From: Oceanihabitans gracilariae
GTDB lineage: Bacteria > Bacteroidota > Bacteroidia > Flavobacteriales > Flavobacteriaceae
Reading direction: 5' to 3'
Assembly (NCBI RefSeq): GCF_042684485.1
Contig: NZ_JBHULM010000001.1
Location: forward strand, 124,001-188,000
Length of the DNA: 64,000 nucleotides
The translations under genes and the position numbers were made by a program. The notes below the pieces were generated by a model. It did no database searches, was not told the DNA's origin, and saw only the letters and a list, made by a program, of their open reading frames with translations. Shown piece by piece: positions 6,865 to 15,475 of this stretch. The first letter of the stretch is position 1, and every line of letters starts with the position of its first letter.

Positions 6865-8460
6865 ATGAAAAATTGTTTCTTTCTTTTAATAATAGCAATA
6901 CTTATTACTTCTTGCTCTAGTGCAGAAAAATTTAATCAACAAATACAATCTTTACACAGTGTAGAGTCTTTGCATAAAGACGTAGATAAAGCATATACAC
7001 AGCTTAAAAAATTACATCCTAATCTTAATTTATACATTAGTGAAGAACGTTTAGATTATAAATTTGATAGTCTAAAAAAAAGTATAGATAAGCCACTTAC
7101 AAGTTATCAGTTTTACGCTAAAATTTATCCGGTTATTGGCGCTATTAAACAAGGCCATATTAGTGTATTTGCTCCAAAAAAACATTTTACAAGAAAGGAA
7201 TATAAAGCATATACTAAAAAAGAATTTACGTTTAATAATTTAGATTTTGATTATTTACAAGATACCTTACTAGTAATTAATACAAGGTCTAAAGACTCTT
7301 TTCTTATAGGAAGTGAAGTTGTTAAAATAGAAGAGGATTCTATTACAGATATTATAAATAAATACAAAAACTTAATAACTTCAGATGGATATAATACTAC
7401 ATTATATGATAGAGTTTTAGGAAAGAGATTTGCTTCTTATTACAATAGCGATAAATATTTTATAGATAGCTTACACGTTACTTTTAAAAAGGAAGACTCT
7501 ATATTTAATAGAGCGTTTAAGTATGTAAATAAGGATAAAAAAAAGAATGACACTATAGTAAGTGATACGTTAAAAAAGGAGGCGAAAGTTAAGCTAACAA
7601 AAGCAGAACGTAAGGAAAACAAACAAAAAGCAAAAGTAAAACGAAAGCATAATCAACTATATGGTTATAATAAGTCTAGGAAGGAATATACTAGAAATAT
7701 AGAATTTATAGGAAAAGACAGTACTGTTGCCTACATGAAAATAAGAGGCTTTATGGGCGGAAAATATAAAACCTTTTATGAAGAAGTTTTTAAGAAAATA
7801 GATTCTTCAAAAACCGAAAATTTAATCCTTGATTTAAGAAATAATGGAGGAGGAAGTCTTGCCGAAATAACAGAGTTGTATTCGTACTTAGCAGAAAAAC
7901 CATTTCAATTTCTAGAGCCAGCAGAAGTAAACACTAGAATTCCTTATTTAAAGGCATTTATGTCTAATACAACATCTACAGGATTTAAAATTTTTCTTGG
8001 TGTATTTTCGCCAATAATTGCTACGCATAACTTGATTAAAACCAAAAAAGAGAATGGCAAGTTGTACTATAACTTTAAACAAATAAAAGAAACAACACCT
8101 AAAAGTAATAGTTTTAAAGGAGACGTTTATGTGCTAATTAATGGACATTCTTTTTCTGCATCTTCTATATTGTCTAACCAATTACAAGCAAATAAAAGAG
8201 CTGTTTTTGTTGGTGAAGAAACAGGAGGAGCATATAACTCTACAGTAGCTGGAATTTTTAAAATATATGAATTGCCTGAAACCAAATTAAAAATAAGAAT
8301 TGGTTTAATGCAGATAGAAACACCTTTTAAGCAAGAGCCAGCTGGTTATGGTGTAAAACCAGATTACAAAGTTTTGCCAACTATTCAAGACAGAAAACAA
8401 AATAAGGATCCAGAATTAGACTTTATTTTACAAGCTATAGCAAACAAAAACATGCCATAG
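6865..8460 (+). CDS. S41 family peptidase-like lipoprotein
   Basis: Starting at the ATG at 6865 gives 531 residues with a clean lipoprotein signal (lipobox ITSC, Cys17); the frame is open further upstream but that extension lacks signal features. The C-terminal half is an S41 (tail-specific/C-terminal processing) protease domain: ILDLRNNGGGS near 317-327, NGHSFSASS with the candidate nucleophile Ser431, and GEETGGAYNS after it. S41 enzymes cleave proteins in the envelope, and this one should be lipid-anchored. An unusual Lys/Glu-rich segment of about 50 residues (roughly 215-265) interrupts the region where other members carry a PDZ-like domain. The gene follows the Lrp regulator by 113 bp and may be independent. 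Confidence 0.85.
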   Translation: MKNCFFLLIIAILITSCSSAEKFNQQIQSLHSVESLHKDVDKAYTQLKKLHPNLNLYISEERLDYKFDSLKKSIDKPLTSYQFYAKIYPVIGAIKQGHISVFAPKKHFTRKEYKAYTKKEFTFNNLDFDYLQDTLLVINTRSKDSFLIGSEVVKIEEDSITDIINKYKNLITSDGYNTTLYDRVLGKRFASYYNSDKYFIDSLHVTFKKEDSIFNRAFKYVNKDKKKNDTIVSDTLKKEAKVKLTKAERKENKQKAKVKRKHNQLYGYNKSRKEYTRNIEFIGKDSTVAYMKIRGFMGGKYKTFYEEVFKKIDSSKTENLILDLRNNGGGSLAEITELYSYLAEKPFQFLEPAEVNTRIPYLKAFMSNTTSTGFKIFLGVFSPIIATHNLIKTKKENGKLYYNFKQIKETTPKSNSFKGDVYVLINGHSFSASSILSNQLQANKRAVFVGEETGGAYNSTVAGIFKIYELPETKLKIRIGLMQIETPFKQEPAGYGVKPDYKVLPTIQDRKQNKDPELDFILQAIANKNMP

Positions 8461-8526
8461 GTTTTTTTTGCTTTAAGCTAATATTTCTAATTGTTATCTG
8501 TAGCAGTAATTTTTGTATATTTAATT

Positions 8527-9153
8527 ATGCTAGCCAACATTTATAGATATATAGAATTCTTAATCCTTTTTATAATCCTTCCTGTAAGTTTTGTATTTAA
8601 TTATTCTTTTATAATAAAGCTAACATTAGGCTTGCTTGGTTTTGTTTATGTCGTTTATTTTTTACTTAAAGTAGAAAAGAATAAGTTTAAAATAAGCGAA
8701 AACCTGAACTGGATGCGTTTTTGGAAAATGACCCTTTTAAAAATGCTACTTATAGCATTGTTAACCATACTTTTTGTGTGGTTTACAAGCAAAGAAAGTC
8801 TTTTTAGTGTGGTGCTACAAAAACCTCTTTTGTGGTTGGCAATTTTGTTTGCTTACAGCATTTTTTCTGTGTATCCGCAAGAATTGGTATATCGAACTTT
8901 TTATTTTCAACGTTATAAAAATTTATTCTACAATACTAATGGGCTAATACTAATAAACGCTATTGTTTTTGCTATGGCTCATCTGTTTTTTAAAAACGGC
9001 TTGGTAATTATATTAACTTTTCTTGGTGGTTTGTTATTTGCATTTACTTATAACAAGTCAAGATCAACTATTTTAGTAACCATTGAGCATGCTATTTATG
9101 GCTGTTGGTTGTTTACTGTAGGAATGGGAGAAATGTTAGGTTTTCCTACTTAA
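8527..9153 (+). CDS. CPBP-family (CAAX protease-like) membrane protein with altered first motif
   Basis: From the ATG at 8527 the product has 208 residues and about six to seven membrane segments; an in-frame TTG at 8491 would add 12 residues. It has the three CPBP/Abi motifs: YPQELVYR (Gln118, Glu119, Arg123), AMAHLFF (His152) and IEHAIYG (His188). In active Rce1-like proteases motif 1 is EExxxR, and here the first, proposed catalytic Glu is Gln. This subtype may therefore be non-proteolytic or use another mechanism. It follows the S41 protease gene by 66 bp on the same strand. Family is confident; activity is uncertain. Confidence 0.8.
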   Translation: MLANIYRYIEFLILFIILPVSFVFNYSFIIKLTLGLLGFVYVVYFLLKVEKNKFKISENLNWMRFWKMTLLKMLLIALLTILFVWFTSKESLFSVVLQKPLLWLAILFAYSIFSVYPQELVYRTFYFQRYKNLFYNTNGLILINAIVFAMAHLFFKNGLVIILTFLGGLLFAFTYNKSRSTILVTIEHAIYGCWLFTVGMGEMLGFPT

Positions 9154-9167
9154 AAATAAATTCATAA

Positions 9168-9193
9168 ATTGCTGCAAATACGTTTGTTGCAAT
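9168..9193. promoter_or_regulatory. Imperfect dyad over the -7 element of the PAS-LuxR gene
   Basis: ATTGCTGCAAA (9168-9178) and TTTGTTGCAAT (9183-9193) form an inverted repeat with 9 of 11 matches, enclosing TACG. The promoter -7 element TACGTTTG (9179-9186) lies inside it, 17 bp before the start at 9204. A protein bound here would block transcription, possibly the gene's own product. Confidence 0.45.
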
Positions 9194-9203
9194 AAATTGT
9201 TTT

Positions 9204-9974
9204 ATGAAATATTCCAAAATAAAAAAACTTTATAAATCTATTTTTGAGTCTTATGATTGTCCTTCCTTAGAGACGCATATTCAAAAAATTATAGATTTAG
9301 ATTTTTACCTTCCGTATAGCTCAACCTTCTTTTGTATTACAAATACACAAGATCTTACTTTTGAGTATATCAGTAAGAATTTTAATTCTTGTATAGGTAT
9401 TGATGCTAATGAATTAAAGGCAAAAGGAATGCGTTATTTTTGGAGTAGAATTCATCCAGATGATATTGATGTGTGGCTAAGTGCTTTAAATAGTTTAATG
9501 GAGTTTACCATTGGTGGAATAAATGCAGAAGAAAGACAAAAAGCAAATTACACCTGGAACTATAGGTTTAAAAATGCCAACGGAGATTATGTAAATATTA
9601 TTCAAAATACAACACCTATAGCTTTTAATTCAGAAATGAAACCTATTATAGGCTTAGCACATTACACTGTTTTAGATCCTAATATTAAAATGCAGATAAC
9701 AGCTTCGGCAAAATTGCTAAATAATAAAAACGAATATGAAACCATTTATTTTAATAACCATTCGCAAAAATTATTAGAAGGAGGTTTAAGTAATAGAGAG
9801 CGTGACGTTGTACGCTTATTGGTGTTAAATAATACAAGTAAAGAAATTTCAGAAAAACTAAGTATTAGTTCCCATACTGTAGATACACATAGAAGAAACA
9901 TTCTTAAAAAATTAAATATTTCTTCTACAGGAGAATTGTTAGGAATGTTAAAAACCAATAAAAATTTAATTTAA
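9204..9974 (+). CDS. PAS-domain LuxR-type transcriptional regulator
   Basis: The 256-residue cytoplasmic protein has an N-terminal PAS fold (about 40-160; LTFEYISKNF, then FWSRIHPDDIDVW) and a C-terminal LuxR/GerE helix-turn-helix (about 193-250; LSNRERDVVRLL, then ISSHTVDTHRRNILKKL). It has no receiver domain, so it is not a classical response regulator; the PAS domain probably senses a small molecule, redox state or a partner. It is monocistronic, with a short leader (its -7 box ends 17 bp before the ATG) and a strong terminator downstream. The target genes cannot be inferred from the neighbours. Confidence 0.88.
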   Translation: MKYSKIKKLYKSIFESYDCPSLETHIQKIIDLDFYLPYSSTFFCITNTQDLTFEYISKNFNSCIGIDANELKAKGMRYFWSRIHPDDIDVWLSALNSLMEFTIGGINAEERQKANYTWNYRFKNANGDYVNIIQNTTPIAFNSEMKPIIGLAHYTVLDPNIKMQITASAKLLNNKNEYETIYFNNHSQKLLEGGLSNRERDVVRLLVLNNTSKEISEKLSISSHTVDTHRRNILKKLNISSTGELLGMLKTNKNLI

Positions 9975-10060
9975 AAGTTTTTTAAAAATTACTCAAATTG
10001 AGTATTGTGTGTATTTAAAAAAAGTTAGTTATTTGTATAGCTATTAATCAGTTATATACT

Positions 10061-10118
10061 AGCCTATTCCGTTTCAAAAAGCTACTAGTTTTGAAATATT
10101 ACGAATAGGCTTTTTTTT
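10061..10118 (+). terminator. Intrinsic terminator of the PAS-LuxR gene
   Basis: A long two-part hairpin has an outer stem 10061-10069 with 10103-10111 (9 bp) and an inner stem 10072-10079 with 10089-10096 (8 bp). It is followed by eight T. Confidence 0.85.
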
Positions 10119-10183
10119 CTTCTAATTTAAATTATTCTTACAAATTTCATGAATTGTAATTCGCAATTCATAAATCAATGTTG

Positions 10184-10191
10184 TACTTTTG
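10184..10191 (+). promoter_or_regulatory. Probable -7 promoter element of dihydrolipoyl dehydrogenase gene
   Basis: TACTTTTG matches TANNTTTG and lies 70 bp before the lpd start. I see no TTG at the right distance for a -33 element, so strength is uncertain. Confidence 0.4.
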
Positions 10192-10261
10192 TTTTACAAT
10201 TTTAACGCTTTGTCACACTTAGGTTGGTAAAGCATCTTTTTTAATTTAGAAAAATAAAAAT

Positions 10262-11662
10262 ATGAAGTCATACGATGTAGCAATAATAGGTTCAGGACCT
10301 GGAGGATACGTAGCAGCAATACGTTGCGCACAATTAGGCATGAAAACTGCTATTATTGAAAAATATTCTACACTAGGAGGAACTTGTTTAAATGTTGGTT
10401 GTATACCTAGTAAAGCACTTTTAGATTCTTCGCATCACTACGAAGATGCTGTTAAACATTTTGAAGAACATGGTATTGATATTCCTGGTGATATTAAAGT
10501 AAATTTAGAGCAGATGATAGCTAGAAAGCAATCTGTTGTAGACCAAACCACTGGTGGAATTGATTTTTTAATGAAAAAAAATAACATTGATGTGTATCAA
10601 GGTTTAGGAAGCTTTAAAGATGCTACTCATATTTTAATTTCAGGAGAAGAAACTACAGAAATTGAAGCAAAAAACACCATTATTGCTACAGGATCTAAAC
10701 CATCTACATTACCATTTATCAAATTAGATAAAGAACGTGTAATTACTTCTACTGAAGCTTTAAAACTTAAAGAAATCCCTAAGCATTTAATTGTTATTGG
10801 TGGTGGAGTTATTGGTTTAGAGCTTGGTCAAGTATATAAAAGACTTGGTGCAGAAGTTTCTGTTGTAGAATTTATGGATAGAATTTTACCAACAATGGAT
10901 TCTGGAGTTTCTAAAGAATTAAATAAAGTTTTAAAGAAACAGAAATTTAAAATCAATACCTCTCACAAAGTAAAATCTGTAGAGCGTGTTGGTGATGAAG
11001 TGATTGTAAAAGCAGACAATAAAAAAGGAGAAGAAGTAACCTTTACAGGAGATTATGTATTAGTTTCTGTTGGTCGTCATGCATATACAGAAGGTTTAAA
11101 TTTAGAAGCTGCAGGAGTAAAATTAACAGAAAGAGGTAAAGTAGAAGTAAACGAGCATTTACAAACTAGCGCATCTAATATTTACGCTATTGGTGATGTT
11201 ATTAAAGGAGCAATGCTTGCACATAAATCTGAAGAAGAAGGTGTTTTTGTTGCCGAAACTTTAGCAGGTCAAAAACCACATATAGATTATAACTTAATTC
11301 CTGGTGTTGTTTATACATGGCCAGAAGTTGCTTCTGTTGGTAAAACAGAAGAGCAGTTAAAAGAAGCAGGAGTTGCTTATAAAACAGGACAATTTCCTAT
11401 GCGTGCTTTAGGTAGAAGTAGAGCAAGTATGGATTTAGACGGATTTGTAAAAATTCTTGCAGATAAAACTACTGATGAAATTTTAGGAGTACACATGGTT
11501 GGTGCTCGTGCAGCAGATATGATTGCAGAAGCAGTTGTTGCTATGGAGTATAGAGCATCTGCAGAAGATGTATCACGTATGTCTCATGCACACCCAACAT
11601 TTACAGAAGCTATTAAAGAAGCAGCTCTTGCTGCAACAGATAATAGAGCTTTACATATCTAA
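10262..11662 (+). CDS. lpdA: Dihydrolipoyl dehydrogenase (E3)
   Basis: The 466-residue flavoenzyme has the FAD-binding Rossmann motif GSGPGGYVAA at about 10-19, the redox-active disulfide GGTCLNVGC (Cys42 and Cys47), the NAD-binding motif GGGVIGLELG in the middle, and the dimer-interface catalytic His-Glu pair in HAHPTFTEA near the C-terminus. It reoxidises the lipoyl groups of 2-oxo-acid dehydrogenase and glycine-cleavage complexes, passing electrons to NAD+. It stands alone here; the fused E1 gene at 55523-57949 encodes a possible client subunit but is far away. Length and all motifs are standard. Confidence 0.97.
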   Translation: MKSYDVAIIGSGPGGYVAAIRCAQLGMKTAIIEKYSTLGGTCLNVGCIPSKALLDSSHHYEDAVKHFEEHGIDIPGDIKVNLEQMIARKQSVVDQTTGGIDFLMKKNNIDVYQGLGSFKDATHILISGEETTEIEAKNTIIATGSKPSTLPFIKLDKERVITSTEALKLKEIPKHLIVIGGGVIGLELGQVYKRLGAEVSVVEFMDRILPTMDSGVSKELNKVLKKQKFKINTSHKVKSVERVGDEVIVKADNKKGEEVTFTGDYVLVSVGRHAYTEGLNLEAAGVKLTERGKVEVNEHLQTSASNIYAIGDVIKGAMLAHKSEEEGVFVAETLAGQKPHIDYNLIPGVVYTWPEVASVGKTEEQLKEAGVAYKTGQFPMRALGRSRASMDLDGFVKILADKTTDEILGVHMVGARAADMIAEAVVAMEYRASAEDVSRMSHAHPTFTEAIKEAALAATDNRALHI

Positions 11663-11668
11663 CACAAG

Positions 11669-11686
11669 TTCTTGCGAAAGCAGGAA
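11669..11686. repeat. Short GAAA-loop hairpin, possible interspersed repeat
   Basis: TTCTTGC-GAAA-GCAGGAA forms a 7-bp stem (one G-U pair) with a GAAA tetraloop, just after the lpd stop. A similar GAAA-loop hairpin, TTTCCGC-GAAA-GCGAAAA, occurs at 53486-53503. It sits next to, but is separate from, the true terminator at 11698. Confidence 0.5.
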
Positions 11687-11697
11687 TCTCATTATAG

Positions 11698-11745
11698 AAA
11701 ACGACCAACTTGATTACAAAAAGTAATTTAAGTTGGTCGTTTTTA
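11698..11745. terminator. Bidirectional terminator between lpd and the LytTR operon
   Basis: A 14-bp perfect stem (11698-11711 with 11730-11743) is extended by an inner 5-bp stem (11713-11717 with 11723-11727) and has T runs on both strands. It serves convergent genes on either side. Confidence 0.88.
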
Positions 11746-11750
11746 TTTTT

Positions 11751-12467
11751 CTAGTATTTTTCCAATAACGCTAAAACCTCCTTTTTATAGCTTCTGCTTA
11801 TTGGTAAGGCTTTTTCTTTTATAGTAACATGCTCATTGGTAAAGGAGGTGATGCTTTGCAAAGAAATTATAAACGATCTGTGTATTCTTAAAAACTTGTT
11901 GGAAGGTAACTTTGCTTCAATAGCACTAATGGTTTCACGAGTAACTATAGTTTCATTTGCTAAATGAATTTTTATATAATCGCTATAACTTTCAATATAT
12001 AAAATTGCCTCAAAATCTACTTTTAGCATACGTCTTTCAGAGCGTACAAACATGAAATCTACTGTTTCTATTTCTTTTGGAGACTCTGCTTTTGCCTTAC
12101 TATAAACTTCAAAATACGTGTTTACTGCTTTTAATAATCGTTCAAACGGAATTGGCTTTAAGAGGTAGTCTACAGCCTGCAACTCAAATCCTTCAACCGC
12201 ATAATCTCTATAGGCCGTGGTGAAAATAATTTTAATGTCTTTGTTTATCGATTTTGCAAAAGAGATTCCAGAAATCTCAGGCATATTAATATCCAGAAAA
12301 ACCAAATCGATGGTATGATTACTAATGGTATTAAAAGCTTCCATCGCATTACTGCAACTTGCGATAACGTTTATATTGTCGATTTTAGAAAGATGCGTAG
12401 CAATAATTTCTCGAGCGATAGCTTCGTCATCTACAATCAGGCAGTTTATGTAATTTTGATCTTGCAA
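11751..12467 (-). CDS. LytTR-family response regulator
   Basis: The 238-residue protein has an N-terminal receiver domain (about 6-120, acidic pocket VDDE at 12-15, phospho-acceptor Asp59 in FLDINMPEISG) and a C-terminal LytTR DNA-binding domain (about 140-236, with FLRIHRSFIIS). Such regulators bind pairs of direct repeats and activate or repress envelope-related genes. It is immediately downstream of its cognate sensor kinase: the kinase stop codon is at 12470-12468 and this gene's ATG begins at 12467, so they are translationally coupled. Likely targets are the divergent genes at 13765 and 14237. Confidence 0.95.
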   Translation of the reverse strand: MQDQNYINCLIVDDEAIAREIIATHLSKIDNINVIASCSNAMEAFNTISNHTIDLVFLDINMPEISGISFAKSINKDIKIIFTTAYRDYAVEGFELQAVDYLLKPIPFERLLKAVNTYFEVYSKAKAESPKEIETVDFMFVRSERRMLKVDFEAILYIESYSDYIKIHLANETIVTRETISAIEAKLPSNKFLRIHRSFIISLQSITSFTNEHVTIKEKALPISRSYKKEVLALLEKY

Positions 12468-13520
12468 TTAGTCGGTATTTAGTTTTAAAGCTACTTTAAA
12501 ATGGTTTTCTGAAACATCAATTTTTAAGTCGTACTTATTCTTATAGAGTAAATCTAACCTTTTTTTTATGTTCTGCAAACCGATGCCTTTATTCGCTTTA
12601 TCGAGAGTAGCGCTTGTATTTTTAATGGAAAATAGAATGTTCTCTGGAGTGGTAGCTAAATCAATTTCAATTTTTAGAATGCCATTTTTTATACTTCCAT
12701 GTTTAAAACTGTTTTCTATAAACGGAAGCAAAAGCATGGGTGCTATTTTTGTAGTTTCGTTAATGCCTTCGCTATTAAAAGTAATATCTAAGGTGTTATT
12801 AAAACGCATTTTTTCTAAAGCGATATAATCTTTTATATGATTAATTTCATCTGCTAAAAGCACAAAAGGTTTATCTACTTGATACAGTAAGTAATCTAAT
12901 AAATTGGAAAGTTTTAATATCATTTCTGGCGTTTCATCTGCTTTTTTTAAAGCAAAACCATACATGGTATTTAAGGTGTTAAATAAAAAATGTGGATGAA
13001 TCTGCATTTTTAAATAGTGCAATTCTTGTTCTTTTAATTTTAGCTGACTGTCAAGAAATTTAGTTTCTAAAGCTTTTGTTTTTTCGGCATTTTTCAAATT
13101 CAATTTTAATAATTTAAAAGCGCTAACCAAAACAACTACTATGTAAACTGCTGTGGTAATTAAAATGATATTCCTAGTTAAAGGATTCATATCTGCATAT
13201 TTAAAATTGGATATATATATCAGACTAAAAAAAACGGAAACCATAATTAAATATCCCGAAATAATTATCGTGTATACGCTGTATAGAATGAACCTAAAGT
13301 ACCGTTTGGTGACTAGGTAATCTGGGATTAGTTTATAGATAGAAACATAGGTTGTTGCTATTGTTATTGGCAATAGAAATAACGAAAACGTTAAGGTCTC
13401 TTCATAGTTTTTGCTACCAACACCAAAAAAATAAGTAAAAAACAAGAGCACAACACCCCAGAAAATAAGATGAAGTATTATTTGTCCTATTTTATTTAAA
13501 ATGGCTTTTTTGGTAAACAT
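12468..13520 (-). CDS. LytS-type sensor histidine kinase
   Basis: The 350-residue protein has four predicted membrane helices in the first 135 residues, a short coiled-coil stretch (about 143-170), then a His_kinase (LytS/YehU type) domain with the phospho-acceptor in QIHPHFLFNTLN (His177 the usual site) and a C-terminal ATPase domain with GIGLQNIKKRLDLLY. There is no large external sensor domain, so sensing should be through the membrane segment. It is the first gene of a two-gene operon with the LytTR regulator and is divergent from an ExbB-like gene. The signal is unknown. Confidence 0.93.
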   Translation of the reverse strand: MFTKKAILNKIGQIILHLIFWGVVLLFFTYFFGVGSKNYEETLTFSLFLLPITIATTYVSIYKLIPDYLVTKRYFRFILYSVYTIIISGYLIMVSVFFSLIYISNFKYADMNPLTRNIILITTAVYIVVVLVSAFKLLKLNLKNAEKTKALETKFLDSQLKLKEQELHYLKMQIHPHFLFNTLNTMYGFALKKADETPEMILKLSNLLDYLLYQVDKPFVLLADEINHIKDYIALEKMRFNNTLDITFNSEGINETTKIAPMLLLPFIENSFKHGSIKNGILKIEIDLATTPENILFSIKNTSATLDKANKGIGLQNIKKRLDLLYKNKYDLKIDVSENHFKVALKLNTD

Positions 13521-13634
13521 CTATTGATTTAATTTCTCCGTTGTCTTTTTGGTTTACATTTTGTCAATTCGAGTGAATTTTATGTTTTTTTAAACAAGAA
13601 ATTTGTATCGAGAATCAGTAATTTACAATAATAC

Positions 13635-13664
13635 TATATTTTTTGTACGATTATATTTTTTGTA
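13635..13664. promoter_or_regulatory. Tandem 13-bp direct repeat in the divergent control region
   Basis: TATATTTTTTGTA occurs twice, at 13635-13647 and 13652-13664, with a 17-bp period. Each copy also resembles a -7 promoter element read rightwards. It lies in the 244-bp gap between the LytS kinase gene and the ExbB-like gene, so it could be overlapping promoters or a regulator site. Confidence 0.5.
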
Positions 13665-13764
13665 GACGAATAACAGATTTAGTACTTGTTTTAACATGGA
13701 GGTTAATTCCGATGTTAAATTGGTAATCCATCGCATTTTAATTATCAAACGAAGAAACTAAATT

Positions 13765-14181
13765 ATGTTTGTTCTATATTTAATTCTAAAACCAATACTT
13801 ATGAAATTTTTAGCCTTGCAATTTGCCGATCGTTTTCAAGAAGGAGGATCCTTTATGATGTCTTTAATTCTAATCTGTTTACTACTTTCTATTTTCTTTT
13901 TAATTAAAGGTTTTCTTAATTTAAAAAAGAAAAGTGTTGTTTCCAAAAAAATGATAAAACTAGCAACAGACAGTAGTCTTCTAGGTTTAGTAATTGGTTT
14001 TTTTGCTTCTGTAATAGGTTTAATTTCAGCTTTCGATTCTGTAGAAGCTATGGGAGATCCTGATCCTTCGGTTTTTGCTGGCGGACTAAAAGTCTCTTTG
14101 CTAACAGCAGTTTTTGGCTTGTTTACTTTTATTATTGCGAGAATAGGAATTCTTGTTTTAAGAGCATTGCAAAAAGAATAA
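13765..14181 (+). CDS. Small MotA/TolQ/ExbB-like inner-membrane protein
   Basis: The 138-residue protein has three membrane helices (about 2-25, 32-52 and 75-130 as two closely spaced spans). The C-terminal half, with LGLVIGFFASVIGLISAF and GGLKVSLLTAVFG, resembles the proton-channel pair of helices in the MotA/TolQ/ExbB family. It is shorter than true ExbB or TolQ proteins (over 200 residues), and no ExbD/TolR partner is present. A second in-frame ATG at 13801 (MKFLALQF) could be the start. It lies 55 bp before the esterase gene and is divergent from the LytS/LytTR pair, so both may be targets of that system. Function is otherwise unknown. Confidence 0.75.
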   Translation: MFVLYLILKPILMKFLALQFADRFQEGGSFMMSLILICLLLSIFFLIKGFLNLKKKSVVSKKMIKLATDSSLLGLVIGFFASVIGLISAFDSVEAMGDPDPSVFAGGLKVSLLTAVFGLFTFIIARIGILVLRALQKE

Positions 14182-14236
14182 TCTTATAAATGTAAATTAT
14201 TGTTATCGTCTAACATTCATCCAAACATCCATCAAA

Positions 14237-15475
14237 ATGCGAATAGCTTTATATATTATTCTCTTTGTGCTGAGCCAATTAACAGCACATGCGCAAGAAA
14301 GCCGATTTATATTTCAAGAAAGTACCTTAGATAGTATTTACTCTAAAACACTGAAGGAAACGCGATCTATTTATGTGCAATTACCAGAAAGTTACGGGGT
14401 GAATCCAAATCAAAAATATCCCGTAGCTTATATTATAGATGGCGAAGTATTTTTGCCAACAGTACGCAATGTTCTAGAATATTATAGTGGTGGTTTTATG
14501 CCAGAAATGGTATTGGTAGGTATTTCAAATGCCGAGAATAGAACACGAGATTTAACACCTTCAAAAATTAGTACCAAATATGGAATGCCTTTTAATGAAG
14601 AAAATGGTGAAGCAGATAAATTCTTAACATTTATTAGCAAAGAACTTATTCCGTATGTAGAAAGCAAGTATCCTGTGACTAATTATAGAACAATAATCGG
14701 GCATTCGTATGGCGGTTTATTTGCCATCTATTCGCTATTGCATACACCAGCATTATTTGCGAATTATGTGTGTGTGGATCCCAGTTTAGATTGGGATAAT
14801 GAAATAATTTTGAAACGCGCCAAAGACGTTTTTGCATCGAATTATTTGAAAAATAAAGCCTTGTATATGTCTTTAAGCGGACAATTACACATGCAAAATT
14901 TGGAAATCACATTCGATAATGTAATGCAAGACACCAGCGACTTTACCGCTTTTCCTCGAGCTAATATTTCATTTTCTAATTGGATTAAGAAAAATAAAGA
15001 AAACGGATTGGATTATACCTGGCAATTTTATCCTAAGGATTTACATGGAACCATACCTTTGCCTTCTATAATGGATGGTTTATTAGCTGTTTTTGAATGG
15101 TTTCAGATGGAAAATACAGATCAAATAAACGATTTTGATACTTCTAAAGAAGAGTTATTCCGCATTATAAAATATAGGGAAAATAAGCTGAAAGAGCATT
15201 TTGGTTATTTGGAAGCGCCATATCCCGAAGACCTTTTAAACATGTCTGGTTATATGAATATGGAAATGAATCAACCCGAAAAAGCAAAGATGTACTTCGA
15301 ATTAGCAATTGCGTACTATCCGGAAAGTGCGAATGCCTGTGATTCCTTTTCCGAATATTATGAATCCCAAAAAGACTATGATAATGCAATAAAATTAGCG
15401 AGCAAAGCTTTTGAAATCAGCGGAAGTGATTTTCATAAAAAACGAATAGAAACACTTAGGGCAAAAAAGCTATAA
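14237..15475 (+). CDS. Secreted alpha/beta hydrolase (esterase D/Fes-like) with a C-terminal TPR-like tail
   Basis: The 412-residue protein has a Sec signal peptide (cleavage near AHAQ, residue 20) and an esterase domain of the Fes/IroE/esterase-D type: nucleophile in GHSYGG (Ser157), with a likely catalytic His in DLHGTIP near 277. The last 100 residues are helical and repeat-like (MNMEMNQPEKAKMYFELAIAYYP, then AIKLASKAFEIS at lower similarity), resembling two TPR units. Homologues hydrolyse esters including enterobactin-type or short acyl substrates, but the substrate cannot be told here. It probably forms an operon with the ExbB-like gene. Its last 6 bp overlap the stop of the convergent gene at 15470. 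Confidence 0.85.
   Translation: MRIALYIILFVLSQLTAHAQESRFIFQESTLDSIYSKTLKETRSIYVQLPESYGVNPNQKYPVAYIIDGEVFLPTVRNVLEYYSGGFMPEMVLVGISNAENRTRDLTPSKISTKYGMPFNEENGEADKFLTFISKELIPYVESKYPVTNYRTIIGHSYGGLFAIYSLLHTPALFANYVCVDPSLDWDNEIILKRAKDVFASNYLKNKALYMSLSGQLHMQNLEITFDNVMQDTSDFTAFPRANISFSNWIKKNKENGLDYTWQFYPKDLHGTIPLPSIMDGLLAVFEWFQMENTDQINDFDTSKEELFRIIKYRENKLKEHFGYLEAPYPEDLLNMSGYMNMEMNQPEKAKMYFELAIAYYPESANACDSFSEYYESQKDYDNAIKLASKAFEISGSDFHKKRIETLRAKKL

Noticed and set aside
13765..14181. Calling the 138-residue membrane protein a true ExbB or TolQ
   Set aside because: Too short and without an ExbD/TolR partner or TonB nearby; only family-like resemblance is claimed.
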